Part shown: one piece after another, positions 36,699 to 47,476 of the stretch
Numbering within the stretch: the first letter of the stretch is position 1
How the letters are laid out: each line of letters opens with the position of its first letter
Origin: Ceratorhiza oryzae-sativae
Lineage: Eukaryota > Basidiomycota > Agaricomycetes > Cantharellales > Ceratobasidiaceae
Reading direction: 5' to 3'
Length of the DNA stretch: 64,000 nucleotides
Assembly (NCBI GenBank): GCA_030998015.1
Contig: JARWMV010000240.1
Span: forward strand, 62,001-126,000
The notes under the pieces: model-generated
Databases searched by the model: none
The model's input: only the letters and a program-made list of their open reading frames with translations
Told to the model about the DNA's origin: nothing
Made by a program: the position numbers and the translations under genes

Positions 36699-38635
36699 TT
36701 AAAAGCGCAGAGGGCTCTCGTCAACCGGTAGAACAGCCCGGCGGGACGCGACATAATCCTCCCACACCACTAGACGACCAGCTCTGCCAGCACTATGCCA
36801 GAGACGGTCAAGCACAGAGGTGAAGTCTGAACCCTGGAGAATCCAGATCTTGGTTGCGGACAGTGCTGCAACCCGCTTCCAGATAAGGCCACGATGGGAT
36901 TCTTTACGAGCGGATATACCTGCCTATAAAACGTGTGAGGAGCGACTGTTCGACGAGAATGGTGACTGACATACTATCAAACATGGGAAAAACAAATGTC
37001 GGTCAGTAAAATCCTCGTGCTTAACAATGCCAAGAAGTTGTATGATCTGCTGAACCGACGAAACTACTCGGTGGTCCCCAGTGTTGGCCTTGTAAAGAGC
37101 CTGGAAGAGTGCAGTATAAGGCCCCACGAACTGGCCCATAAGGAGGACACTTGCCATATACATGTAAATCAGTAGTGCGTGTCGCCAGCATTCGTGCACC
37201 GCTAAATGAGCGATCATGACGCACGACTCAGTCGAGTTGTCAACAGAAGGACTCCACTCCCTTATTTTGGCATCAAGTTCCGATAATACGGTTGCGGAAA
37301 CCATGCAGGGCCCACGTACGGATGACCGAAGGGAGGTAATTTGTCCAAGTAAGATCATGGATTCTTCTGGGCAACCGTAAACCCATCCGAGGTCCCTGCT
37401 CGAAACATGAACATAGCCCGAGGCCGTATGGTAAGGAAAAAATGGCTCCGTGCCAAACAGAAGGGCCGCTAGATTATCCATCCAAACGAAGCGAGCCAGT
37501 TCATGGTCCCAGAGACTGATAGCATGTGGAAGGGAGATAACCCCCGGCGCAGCCCATATGTCAGGATAGGATAATGCAGCACGATAAAAGAGCGGGGCAG
37601 CACGCTTCATAAGGGCATATCCCGAAGCACTATCTGCCGTCATCCATTTGAAACTCGCCAGCTGGGTTTAAAGTCAATAGGTGATAATAAGAAAACCTGG
37701 CCTGGAATAGTGACTCACATCCATGATCACAGTTACCCGATCTTCCATATTTGAATCGTCATTGTCACCCATGTCAATTTGACGATGAAACTGATCGATC
37801 CGCTGAGCGAAAATCCTCCAGTCGGTCTGATCAAAGTTATCGAGTAACGCTTGGAAAACCTTGGCACCGAGGAACATAGTTGAATATATTATATTTGACG
37901 TTCGGAGTCGTAATGTAAGACCATCTTTCAAATAGCTTGGAGGGGACCTGAACGCCATGAGCTTTAGCACTCTCATATCTGGAGAAGTCGATTAGTACAG
38001 GTTCGACTGTTAGATATAAATAGAAGCGAACATTGGCTGATAATAAATGGGTCCGTGTTGCTTATTATTCGAGGGTCGAGGGTAAGGCAACCCCGACCCC
38101 GAGCCCGCAATTGTGGAACTCCCCGCTGCATGGCCAGTCGTCGTAGGGAGGTGGGACCGAAATTGCGTTGATCTGGGACGGCGGTTTGATTAACAGGGGC
38201 TTGATAAAAGCCATCCTGGTTTTCCGGATGCTGGAACAATTGAGAATCTGGGTATCAAAAGCTGCTTTAGTAAACAAGGATTAGTTTGTGACTAGCGCAA
38301 ATACCTCGGCCAAGCCACACCGGATTCGATATGATCCCAGATAACACCTCGCACATTTTTGAAGATTGTTCAAGTGCAATAGCCTCGCGATTTGAACTCA
38401 AGAGTGAAGGGTGTATTGAGACCAAGTGATCCTGTCTGGTGTTCTCGTATCCCTCACAGAATCGGCCGGAGCGGATGCACGTATTACACACAGGCACTGT
38501 TCCATCACATAGTTCATCCCTACAGACAATCAAGCAATGTCAGATAGATGGCCGTCTGGCACAACTAAACTTGTTACTCGACCTCTGTACACAGTTACCA
38601 CAGGAGTTAACTGACCCGGTTGAATCACTCCACAT
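36699..38635 (-). CDS. Zn2Cys6 transcription factor, divergent paralogue
   Basis: Exon 1 from ATG 38635 (MWSDSTGSVNSCGNC) and the next exon make a full zinc cluster, CGNC-x6-C-x6-CNTC-x6-C, ending CEGY. The cluster basic region is unusually acidic (RDELCDGTVPVC instead of the usual Lys/Arg-rich loop), which may alter DNA binding. The regulatory half aligns with the local family (MFLGAKVFQALLDNF, YALMKRAAPLFYRAAL, CWRHALLIYMYM, VVSSVQQIIQLLG) and the last exon ends VVWEDYVASRRAVLPVDE with TAA at 36699-36701. No internal stops were found with 5-6 introns. The intron after IYMYM present in the sister gene is not needed here. Confidence 0.78.
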
Positions 38636-38667
38636 GAGGCACGTTGATGATTAGGTCGAGGCAGCGC

Positions 38668-38696
38668 TTTCTTTCTTTCTTTCTTTCTTTCTTTCT
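38668..38696. repeat. (TTTC)n microsatellite
   Basis: About seven perfect copies of a TTTC tetranucleotide lie just upstream of the divergent transcription factor. Confidence 0.9.
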
Positions 38697-39476
38697 GTCT
38701 ATAAACCAGTTTCGACCGGTTAGGAACAACACTGACCCCGAAACGACTGGTCTTTCTCCAAGAAAACGAAATAAAGGGGCGCGGTTAAAAGCTGAAGGAA
38801 ATCCTTAACTTTGTTATTCCATTCCTGTAAAAAGAGCCATAAGGGTGCAGCTAACTGAGGCGGGGATATGTTGGCAATTTGGTCCGCGTGAGATGTGGTA
38901 GTCCAGTCTCGGGGCCCGGTCGCTTCGACATGGTCATCACGCTGACGTTATTCCGGCGCTACCCGGCACATGCACCACCCCCGAGGAGCTTCCGTTCTTT
39001 GGACCAACACTTGGCTGTCCTATATCAACACAAGGCCAAAACAGATGGGGACAAAAGGATAGCAGGTTAGAGAGGAGCTGCAGTAAATAGCATAAGGCAG
39101 GCTCTTAGGTGCTATGGAGGATCAGCACATCATGTTGAAGCAAGGTGAACTGTATGCACTTCAGTGTATAATAGCACAGAGTATGATAGCAATCAAGATC
39201 TTAGCTCTGCAATGTGAGAGAGAAATTATATGCATTGCTGGAGATTGAGTTGACTGCACATTGGTTATATATGCAGCACAACAAGTGGAGCAGAGCAGAG
39301 CCATGGGAATACATTGCCTGTGAAAGCAATGGTATGTTGGACATGGTTCAAGCATCTGCTAAATAGAATGTACTAAAGGAGCATAAGATAATCACAAGCA
39401 TAAGTTTGGATTTACACGTAAACTATCACATTTGTTCAACACATTAGAGACAAACCAAGCAGGATCCTCTGTATGC

Positions 39477-39762
39477 TGGGAACATCCAAATTTTTTGGGT
39501 GCACAAAATAGATGTTTTGACCATTTACTACAGTCTGTCTAGCTTGATTTTGTGAATATTCTATCCCAATCACTCAAAAATTGGACAAAATGCACATTTT
39601 CAATATGTCTACATCAAGGTCATTACAATATATAATGCACTTGTTTTCATGTGGTACTGCATTTCTTAAATATCTAGCAGCTGAAATATCATCACAGATG
39701 GTCAAAATGGGCATACTGTGCATTTTTTTAACTTGTCCAAAAAAATTGGATGTCTGGGGCAT
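39477..39762. repeat. imperfect inverted repeat
   Basis: The left arm (about 39483-39526: ACATCCAAATTTTTTGG through TTTTGACCAT) is imperfectly complementary to a right arm (about 39696-39756: ATGGTCAAAA through AAAATTGGATGT). The loop holds no gene. It is possibly a decayed foldback or MITE; the boundaries are approximate. Confidence 0.5.
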
Positions 39763-39919
39763 GAAGAGATCCCAACAATGAAATAGAATTATGTTGAGAA
39801 TTATGTGATTAGTTAAGTATTGACCATTTTGCCACTCAATGAATGTAAGGCTTCAAAGTGCTTATGAAGTTGATATCAGAGTGAATAAGAGTAAATTGCC
39901 TGGTGGTAGAACTATCAAC

Positions 39920-40031
39920 TAGGGATGCTGTGCCAGAATGAATTCTAAATTCTGGCAGGTGCAGGAATATACAAATTGTAATTGCAGGAATGAAGACTAT
40001 TACAAAAATCTATTCTGGCACAGCATCCCTA
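39920..40031. mobile_element. 112-bp hAT-type MITE
   Basis: The 20-bp terminal inverted repeat TAGGGATGCTGTGCCAGAAT (39920-39939) has its perfect complement ending at 40031. The 8-bp target duplication CTATCAAC lies at 39912-39919 and 40032-40039. It has no coding capacity. The 8-bp duplication assigns it to hAT-like elements. Its ends differ from both full hAT elements in the window, so another transposase mobilised it. Confidence 0.9.
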
Positions 40032-40509
40032 CTATCAACAAGGTACAGGAGTATTCATACTACCTGTACATATAGTAAGAGAACAAGCAGTGCAAGAGAT
40101 AAAAACGTTAGTGATATACAGACTAAGCAGCACAGAATAAGGCAAGAGAGCAAAGGAAAGAATCACAACCTGATGGCACACATCATTGAGGTGTTGATAT
40201 CATCAAAGATGCCACAATGCTCATCAGATTGAAGCAATCAGCAGGTTGCACTGCTTCAGACAATCTCAATTGACATCCCCAACAAATAGCCACAGGAGTA
40301 TAGTGAAAAGCCCCTGCCATTTATATACAAGGTCAATGCTATTATAAACAACAATTCAGCCACATTACATATTGTTCACTGAACTCTGAGGATTTTGTTG
40401 TATTCAAATGCTGAGTCATCACAAGGTTCCTACTCAAAAATTGACCCACTTGTCCATCAAGCAGCAATGCCTTTCCAACTGAGGGGTCACAATACAATTG
40501 AACAGTGTG

Positions 40510-41291
40510 TGTTATGACCTGTCAAACGGACATAACAAAACAACCAAATATTTCTACAGATTTATGGCATTTTTCCTAAGCGGAACAAGCCATAAACAAG
40601 GTCACGTGACCTCGGCGCTTAGCCGGCGCTTACGGTGGTTACCCTGAACTCGCTCCAGCATTTCTCTCCCATGTTACTTGGAGCGAGGAGCGAGTTATCA
40701 CGTGACCTTGGCGCTTACAGCATGATCACGTGACCTCAGCGCCTATGGTGGTTACCCTGAACTCGCTCCAGCATTTCTCTCCCATGTTACTTGGAGCGAG
40801 GAGCGAGTTATCACGTGACCTTGGCGCTTACAGCATGATCACGTGACCTCAGCGCTTACGGTTGTTACCCTGAACTCGCTCCAGCATTTCTCTCCCATGT
40901 TACTTGGAGCGAGGAGCGAGTTGTCACGTGATCTTGGCGCTTACGGCAGGATCATGTGACCTCAGCGCCTACCCCTCGGACCTCGTGCGGCTCTATAAGA
41001 TTCGGAGCTGCACAAACCTAAGACAAACAATTACCTAACCCATAGTACTATACATAACCTACACCTACTGCGGAGTGTGCTTAGATAATACGTCCGCAGC
41101 CACCGCAGCCACAGGTATATATAAGGAGGATAAAGCAAGACTGGACGCCTCAGCTTGCTTTATCTTGTCAACCACCATAGACCATAGCAAACACTGTAAT
41201 TAGAACACTCAATACATACTGCATAGCACCAAACCGTCAACGCAGCCACTACTTAAGTGCTCCACAAGGGAGCCTCCAGAGGGTCACGACA
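40510..41291. mobile_element. solo LTR of an LTR retrotransposon
   Basis: A 782-bp unit begins TGTTATGACC and ends GGTCACGACA, giving near-palindromic TG...CA ends, flanked by the 5-bp duplication GTGTG (40505-40509 and 41292-41296). There is no gag, pol, primer-binding site or second LTR nearby, so it is a solo LTR left by LTR-LTR recombination. A TATA-like CTATAAG at about 40991 follows a U3-like block of 113-bp tandem repeats. It retains CpG while the DNA on both sides is depleted. Confidence 0.88.
40601..40970. repeat. 113-bp tandem repeats inside the LTR
   Basis: About three copies; the ATCACGTGACCTCAGCGC block begins at 40725 and 40838, and as ATCATGTGACC at 40951. A first, slightly longer unit starts near 40601. 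Each unit contains CACGTG cores and an internal hairpin (AACTCGCTCC paired with GGAGCGAG...GAGCGAGTT). The array probably acts as U3 enhancer-like sequence. Confidence 0.85.
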
Positions 41292-41350
41292 GTGTGGGGT
41301 GTCTGGGGAGGAGGTTCAGCCCAACAAGCCTGGAGTCTATGTACACACAC

Positions 41351-43401
41351 TCACACCACTAACATGTTGCTGCATGATTCTGCTTTTGGATATGGCTTAC
41401 CAGAAGTGGGAGCTGTGTTGAAAATAGTTAGGAAAGTGCTAGCCATGATGAAGAGACTGGCTTGAGCAAAATGTACTCTGAGACATTCTGTAGACTTGAT
41501 AATGAGGCAGGCTGTCCAATTTGAGCTTGCAGTATGCACGCCTCCTACTGAGTCCAAATACAGGAGCAGCAAGCAATCTTGGATTGAGGAAGAGGTCTGG
41601 ATTGAACTCTTCTGGGTTTGAGTATATATCAGGGTTATTGCTGATAGCCCTGTTAATTCTTTCCATCAGCTAAAGGTTGATAGTGAGTACAGAAGATCTG
41701 TGAGACTCACCAAATATTCATAGAACTTGCAAAGTTTCAGCAGTGCATATGTTATATGTCTTACTTTGTACCCAGGGGTGTGTGACTCACACAATTGTTC
41801 CCTTTGGAATTCTGAACCCCTTGTAAATATCCTCCTTTGTGGTTGTGTGTGCAACACCTGGATGTTTTAAGTTGTCAAACATGAACTCAGCCATATCCAA
41901 TGCAATAAATACCCATGGGAACAACAGTCCCCCACCTCATGACCTCCTTCATTACTGCCTTGAGGTATGGCAGGGATTCACAGTTGTTGAGCTCAGGGAG
42001 CCATCCTCCAAGTACTTCATCAAGCTCTGTTTGTGCTTTTCTCTGAACTTCAGGATGAAGTAGCATGGCTAGAATGAACATAGTTTCTGTGGCTACCATC
42101 TAGATGGGTATATTAGTTGAGTCAGCTTATGGAGACAATGCTGGTTCTAATTTACCATGTTGGCACTGGCTGTAATGTATTGTTTAAACACCAGTATATT
42201 AAACTTTGAAATTTACTCACCTGTATACAGAGTTCCAGTCACCCATTGAATAATGTCTTCCTCTTCTTCTACTTGGCTGCTCAGAAGTTTGCCAGTCACT
42301 AGGTTGGTGAGGAGGGTCTTCACAATTGAGGGTGAAGCTACCCCAGCTGCCTGGAATTGGTATCAATCAGCATTTCAATGCTCTCCTATGAAACAGAGAG
42401 TCTCCACTTACCATTTGTAATTTTGTCCATTCAAACAGCTTGTTGATTATCCAGTCCTTCTCAGTGTGCCACTGATCAGCTTTGTGCTTCCATCCTGCAC
42501 CAGGGAACCAAGAATGTACATGAATCAACCAAGGTAAAGTGTTGACATAAAAGTCTCAATTTAAATTAGTGACCATCGTAAGATGCATACGATGATACCA
42601 CTCACTGCCAGGAATAGCCACTTCGCAAATCTGATCTGCTGAACTTTCCACCAGCTCCACAAGGTCATCGTGCGGATGTGACGCCCCGTATCCATAGAAA
42701 GAAGACAACAAGATGGCCGCAGTCATCCTGGGAGCTAATTGAGCCTGAGGTACCGCACCCAGTCTAACCGCTTACCATCGAAGCTCTTTCGCAATATCCT
42801 CAGGGCTATGTAGCAATCGCTGCATTGAGAGCCTTACTTGTTTAACCATCTTCGGCCAGAGTTCATCGCCCGCCCGAGGGTCAAGAGCATCATGGGTCAA
42901 CGCGCGTTGCTTGTTCCACCGCTCTCCGTACGGAAGAAACGTGGTTTCTTTACCCCAACCAACGCTACGTGTGTGTTCATCTCCTAGCATGAGCACTATA
43001 CCAATGATTGAACTTACAGTCGTTCATCGTTCAGCATCAGCAAATCCGCTCGGTTTGAGTATATCGCGCCTCGTTTTGAGAATAATTCCATGGCGGACTC
43101 GATCGAGTTTAGCACGACGATGACTTGACCGAGGAGCGAGAATGAGATGATGTCGCCTACATAATGTTAAATATTTGAAGCGTCGAGGAACCTTTGGCGT
43201 ACTTTCAAGTTGCTCGCCGATTTGTCTATATGCTACGTGCTCGTTTGAAGTAGGTAGCATAAAGACATGGCCAAATAGAGGGTGACCTTTGAGAGATGGA
43301 GGCAAGGCTAGAGTTCGACGCTTTCTCAGAAGCAAAGTCCACAAGGCAAAGCCTCCCGATAAGAAGACAAGCCCCCAAAAGGGCAAAACTTGGAGAAGCA
43401 T
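41351..43401 (-). pseudogene. cytochrome P450 with catalytic motifs erased
   Basis: Microsomal P450 monooxygenase gene. The start MLLQVLPFWGLVFLSGG at 43401 gives a membrane anchor, then LPPSLKGHPLFGH. About twelve short introns can be spliced in phase to a stop at 41351-41353 with no premature stop. The helix-K motif EVMR is present (in AVMKEVMRW). The helix-I oxygen-activation motif, expected AGADTT, reads ASANMM (split at 42169-42156 and 42099). The haem loop, expected FGxGRRxCPG, reads FGLSRRQCLR after splicing, keeping the cysteine but losing both glycines and the proline. The 5' third (42.6-43.4 kb) is CpG-normal; the rest is CpG-starved and all motif losses lie there. Probably a non-functional haem protein. 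Confidence 0.75.
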
Positions 43402-44519
43402 TTGTGCCAGATCAAATGGGCGGATAATTCGAAGAGGGGCGGATCGACAACGCATTTACAATACAACGACAAGTTTATATGCATCGCACTAGCCTAAAGA
43501 CAATAAGGTCACACCTGGCCTGGTGGACGGCCCAACACAGCAGTCGTGCACTGGCTTGATTTTTCGAACTTGCCCCTGTATGGCAGAGCAGTGATCAGCA
43601 TAAATATAAATAGCGCATCCCGAAATATACTCGTCTCGTAAAAGTATAGCATTAAGTTAGACCTCTGAATCAGTAGACCCGGCTCCAATAACATTCACGC
43701 ACTTCCATCTGATGGCTATTGTGTTGGTTATATTCAATCGGTACATGAATGAACCATGTTGAATAGAAGCCAGCTTAACAAGCGTAGGTCTGAACCCCTA
43801 ATCGACCATAGAATTGCGATAATACATACCCCAAGTCTGGCGTAGATGTGGCGAAAGCCGGCATCACCGGCATATGTCCACTTGGGAATATTCGAGATAG
43901 TAATGAACCCCTGAGGAGATTGAGGAACGGAGAACGAACTGATATCTAGTCTTTGCTTGAAGGCCGCTCCTAATCGCATCTGGGCCATCCTGCAGTAAAT
44001 CAAACTGCATTTGGATTCTCCCAACTAATTCGAGGCTGTGGAGTATATGTATCATAAGCTTGACAAAAGAGTATCGCCCGCCTTGAGGTCATTCATGCAA
44101 AAGGGCGCTGGCTATAATTGGCCTACTTAGCCTCAGGATCCGTTTATAGAATAGGTTCTTGCCGATGTGCCGGCTTGTTGATCGGTCTGCTGCCGAGAAT
44201 CGCCGAAAATGACTTCGACCCAGCTGACTTGGTGCTTGGCCACATCCAGGAACAATACCGCTGATAGCGGATATCGAAAATCCATGAACTCTCGGCTCTC
44301 GTTAGAGCCGCTTCTCCGCCAAGAGCAGGCTGAAAGGCGCTTGGACCAAGACGTTGATCAAACCAAACTCTGATCTTTCTCACATCAAAGTTCAAAGCCT
44401 CCTCCTTTTCACACTGCCTCTGACGGTCACACGAGCAACAAAGCCTTAAACGGGTTCAGTCTAGTCGCTACTTCTGCATTCGACTTGTTCTCCGCCCGTT
44501 GCTGTTTTCGTCATTTGTG
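43402..44519. other. intergenic with one exon-like stretch
   Basis: On the minus strand 43989-43830 looks like a real exon (FKQRLDISSFSVPQSPQGF, then KWTYAGDAGFRHIYARLG) flanked by a GCAG acceptor and a GTATGT donor, but I cannot identify it or its neighbours. The rest shows nothing I can name. Confidence 0.35.
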
Positions 44520-44890
44520 ATGGTTCGCATGAATTTCAATCCTCCAGGTGCTACCTCCATCACTGGGAGCGCGGACCTTGTACACGGCTCCAACAATTTG
44601 CCTGAGAAGAGAGCTCAAGTCAAGCGCGTGCTTCTACTGGCCGAGACGGTGTGTCCGGACGAGTTTCAGGCGTATGAACGACTGGTCGAACCATATTGGG
44701 AGACGTTGAACAGTTGGAACGAGCAGGGAATTCTGGATGAAAAAGATCTACAACTCGTGAGTAGCCATACGCCATATTAAGATGGTTGTTTATAAGTTCC
44801 CCTCGGGGTTGGTAGATCGACTTGGTGGGCAGGATTTGCTGCTGCCTGAATCACCGTAGGGTCTTCGCCGCTGGTCCAAGGCATTCCTGA
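44520..44890 (+). CDS. small protein of unknown function
   Basis: Exon 1 (44520-44756) encodes 79 residues from MVRMNFNPPGATS, including KRVLLLAETVCPDEFQAYER and a Trp-rich acidic end. The donor GTGAGT and an acceptor at 44815 join in phase to a 25-codon exon ending TGA at 44888-44890, total about 103 residues. No domain is recognised. Composition and clean splicing suggest a real gene, though exon 2 is short and the true 3' structure could differ. Confidence 0.45.
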
Positions 44891-45480
44891 GCGCAAAAGA
44901 GCCGCGTATTCATTCAAGACTCGTAGAGAACAGGGTTAATCGCTAAATGAAGTCTCGCGGTATCAACCTGCGAATAAGAGACATAATTTTATTCTCTCCT
45001 GGAAATATTGCACATCGTTGAATGTTTGAATCCACCCCGTTGCATCATGTTTCCCTTGTCTGTATCATGTCATTTTATACGTCTGCCGTAATTCCAAGCG
45101 TGACCTCCCCGTCGCGATGCCGCGGATCGTGGGACACATGGTACGATGAGATAATCCCGCAGCGGGTGCGGCGGCCCGCTTCCCGCGCCTCCCGGACGCC
45201 ACCACCTCGCTCCGGTCGTCGCGACGAACGCGACTGCCGACTGCCTCCTCATTAGTCCCATGTGCCTGACGAAGATATTTTTAACGTTTGCGCGCGGTGC
45301 GCGTGGTACAGGGATCAACGCAACTTGAAGGCTGCACTTCATCCTTCTATATTCCCCGGGCCGGTTGCATATGCAGACGAAGCCTCCACATCTCTAGCAC
45401 TATAAAGGCTGGCTGGGGTTGACGTGGGGCTCCTCAAGGTCGCGCGGGCCCCCGTCTCGCTCTCTGCTACTATTTCGGGC
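44891..45480. other. intergenic / promoter of the polygalacturonase
   Basis: A GC-rich patch at 45.1-45.25 kb precedes a TATA box at 45401. No gene is seen. Confidence 0.5.
45401..45408 (+). promoter_or_regulatory. TATA box of the exo-polygalacturonase gene
   Basis: TATAAAGG lies 80 bp upstream of the ATG at 45481, in a suitable place for a strongly regulated secreted-enzyme promoter. Confidence 0.55.
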
Positions 45481-47110
45481 ATGTTTTCTGTCTTGTTCGC
45501 AGCAGCAATTGGTGCTTCTTCGGCTCTGGCCTCTTCCGGCTTGGCTGAACGGTTTTCAAATCCTCAAACTTGTGTTGTCCCCTCGAACAACAATGTCAAC
45601 ATCTCGGATACTCCTGCGATTGAAGCGGCGTTCAAGAAATGCGGCAAGGGTGGTACCATCATTTTCACGGAGGGCACGACATATGCTCTAAACGAACTTA
45701 CTGTGGGTGTTTTGCGTATCCGAGACTTGTTATGTCCTTATGATCGCGTAGACTATGACTCCATGCAAAAAGTGCCAGGTTCAGCTGGAAGGAACGCTCC
45801 GCATGTCCGACAACATCACTTATTGGCTCAAAAACGCTACGGCCACTACAAACATCACTGATGCCACCTATCCGAACGTCGTCTACTAGTATGGCGCACA
45901 CACTTGGTCCTTTGATTTCTGACCAACAAGCTTCCGCTACAGCAAATTCCAAGACACGATCGCCTACCTAGTTCTCAAAGACTGGAAACAATCATCTCTG
46001 GTCTCCAAGACTGGCAAAGGTCTGATTGATGGAAACGGTCAAATGTGGTGGAACGCCGCAGCCGGCCAAGAGATTCTTGTCCCTGGGTCTCTTCGCCGCC
46101 CGGTCCTCTTCACGCTCGATGGGGCCGACCAGGTCTCCATCGACAATATCGCAATGAAGAACCCGGCCAACTGGTTCAACTGGGTAATCGACAGCAAATA
46201 CGTCAACTATACCAACATCCGTCTTTCTGCCTTGTCAGGAAACAAGAACCCACCCAAGAACGCCGATGGCTGGGAGTGAGTTTCCAATTTCAATTGCCAT
46301 TTTTCGGCTAGTTTTGATGGGGGTGTTGGTTAGCACGTATCGGACTTCTCATTTCATCCTCAAAGACGCCCATGTCGTCTCTGGCGATGACTGCTTCTCG
46401 TTCAAGGGTAATTCGACCTACGTCACTGTCGAGAACGTTTATTGCCAAAACTCGCATGGTGTGAGCGTCGGTAGTCTGGCTCAGTATCCGGGAGTGTTGG
46501 ATATCATTGAGCATGTCCGAGTCGTGAGTTGGATTCGGGTTCGTTCCATACATAAGCCCAGACTCGTTCTTTACTAGAAAAATATTACGTTTGTCGGTAA
46601 TGGAGATAGCTCGTCCAACGGAGCTCGCATCAAGGTCTGGGCTGGACCCGTGGGTTCGGCGATTGTCAATGATGTTCACTACGAAGATCTCTCGGTGCGC
46701 CCATTCCTCAATCATGATTACGTCCTCTTCTGATGGTTCATTGCAGATCGAGAACGTGACCAACCCCATTGTTGTTGACTCGTGCTACTTTAGTTCTGCC
46801 TATTGCGCCACTGTAAGACACTCACCCATTGCTTCCAACCCCCTCTCACCTAGAAACATAGGGCACACCCGTCGCAAATATCACAAACGTAAGCATCACA
46901 AACGTTACCGGACACTCGACAGGCAAGGTCGTCTCGAGCATTATATGTCCAGAGGGTGCGACCTGCGACATCAAGCTCAAGAACATCAACATCACCCCTG
47001 CGACGGGCGCCGCTCCGGTGTACAGGTGTTTCAGTGTCAAGAGCGAAGATTTGGGTGTAAACTGCACATATCCCACGGTAGTCAACGGCACTTTCAAGTG
47101 GCCTGCCTAG
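45481..47110 (+). CDS. secreted exo-polygalacturonase (GH28)
   Basis: Pectin-degrading exo-polygalacturonase, expected to release galacturonate from the non-reducing end of pectate outside the cell. Seven exons: 45481-45702, 45779-45888, 45931-46275, 46334-46523, 46577-46694, 46747-46812 and 46862-47110. MFSVLFAAAIGASSALA is a signal peptide. GH28 motifs in order: NADGWD (usual NTDGWD), SGDDCFSFKGN, NSHGVSVGSLAQYPG and ARIKVWAG. The three catalytic aspartates, the histidine and the Arg/Lys pair are present; only Thr to Ala in the first motif is unusual. Spacing and SHGVSVGSL favour the exo-acting over the endo-acting branch. Many N-x-S/T sites suggest glycosylation. Such enzymes serve plant cell-wall attack in pathogens and saprotrophs. 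Confidence 0.85.
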
Positions 47111-47476
47111 AGGAGAGTTTCAATGTTTGTATTACTTTGGGATGTATATGTACAAAAAGGGATAATTGTTGTGGCGGAAGTCACAAGGCCCAAGCCCAAA
47201 CAAACTACGTGTGATGTTTGGTCAAAAATAAACGGCGCCTAAACCTGTCCACCACCAAGCCCCCACAAATGCGCTAGGTATCCTCTCGGCTTCTCAGTGT
47301 TTCTATACCGAGAAGACCTTTGCTTCTTCAGCGAACCCCATCAAAACGCAAGCAGCGGGACCCATCAAGCCGGATTCGTGCTTTCGACTTCAATCGCCGA
47401 CCTGCGCCCACCCCTGAACGCTTGACGTTTGTCCCTCTCCTGCGTCTGTATTTGTGTCGTTTCTGGAATGATTACC

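Larger units (their letters stand above)
39057..42570. other. CpG-starved domain
   Basis: From about 39.06 kb to about 42.57 kb CG dinucleotides almost vanish (only a few between 39.06 and 40.51 kb by eye), with excess TG and CA. Both flanks are CpG-normal. The solo LTR at 40510-41291 inside the domain retains normal CpG, so it arrived later. The domain includes an unidentified non-coding stretch (39.06-40.5 kb) and the 3' part of the P450 gene. Confidence 0.75.

Noticed and set aside
41535..41552. P450 haem loop read without splicing as FGLSRRRAYC with two extra residues
   Set aside because: A GTGCAT donor and CTACAG acceptor restore canonical loop length and the HFAQAS continuation, so an intron is the better reading.
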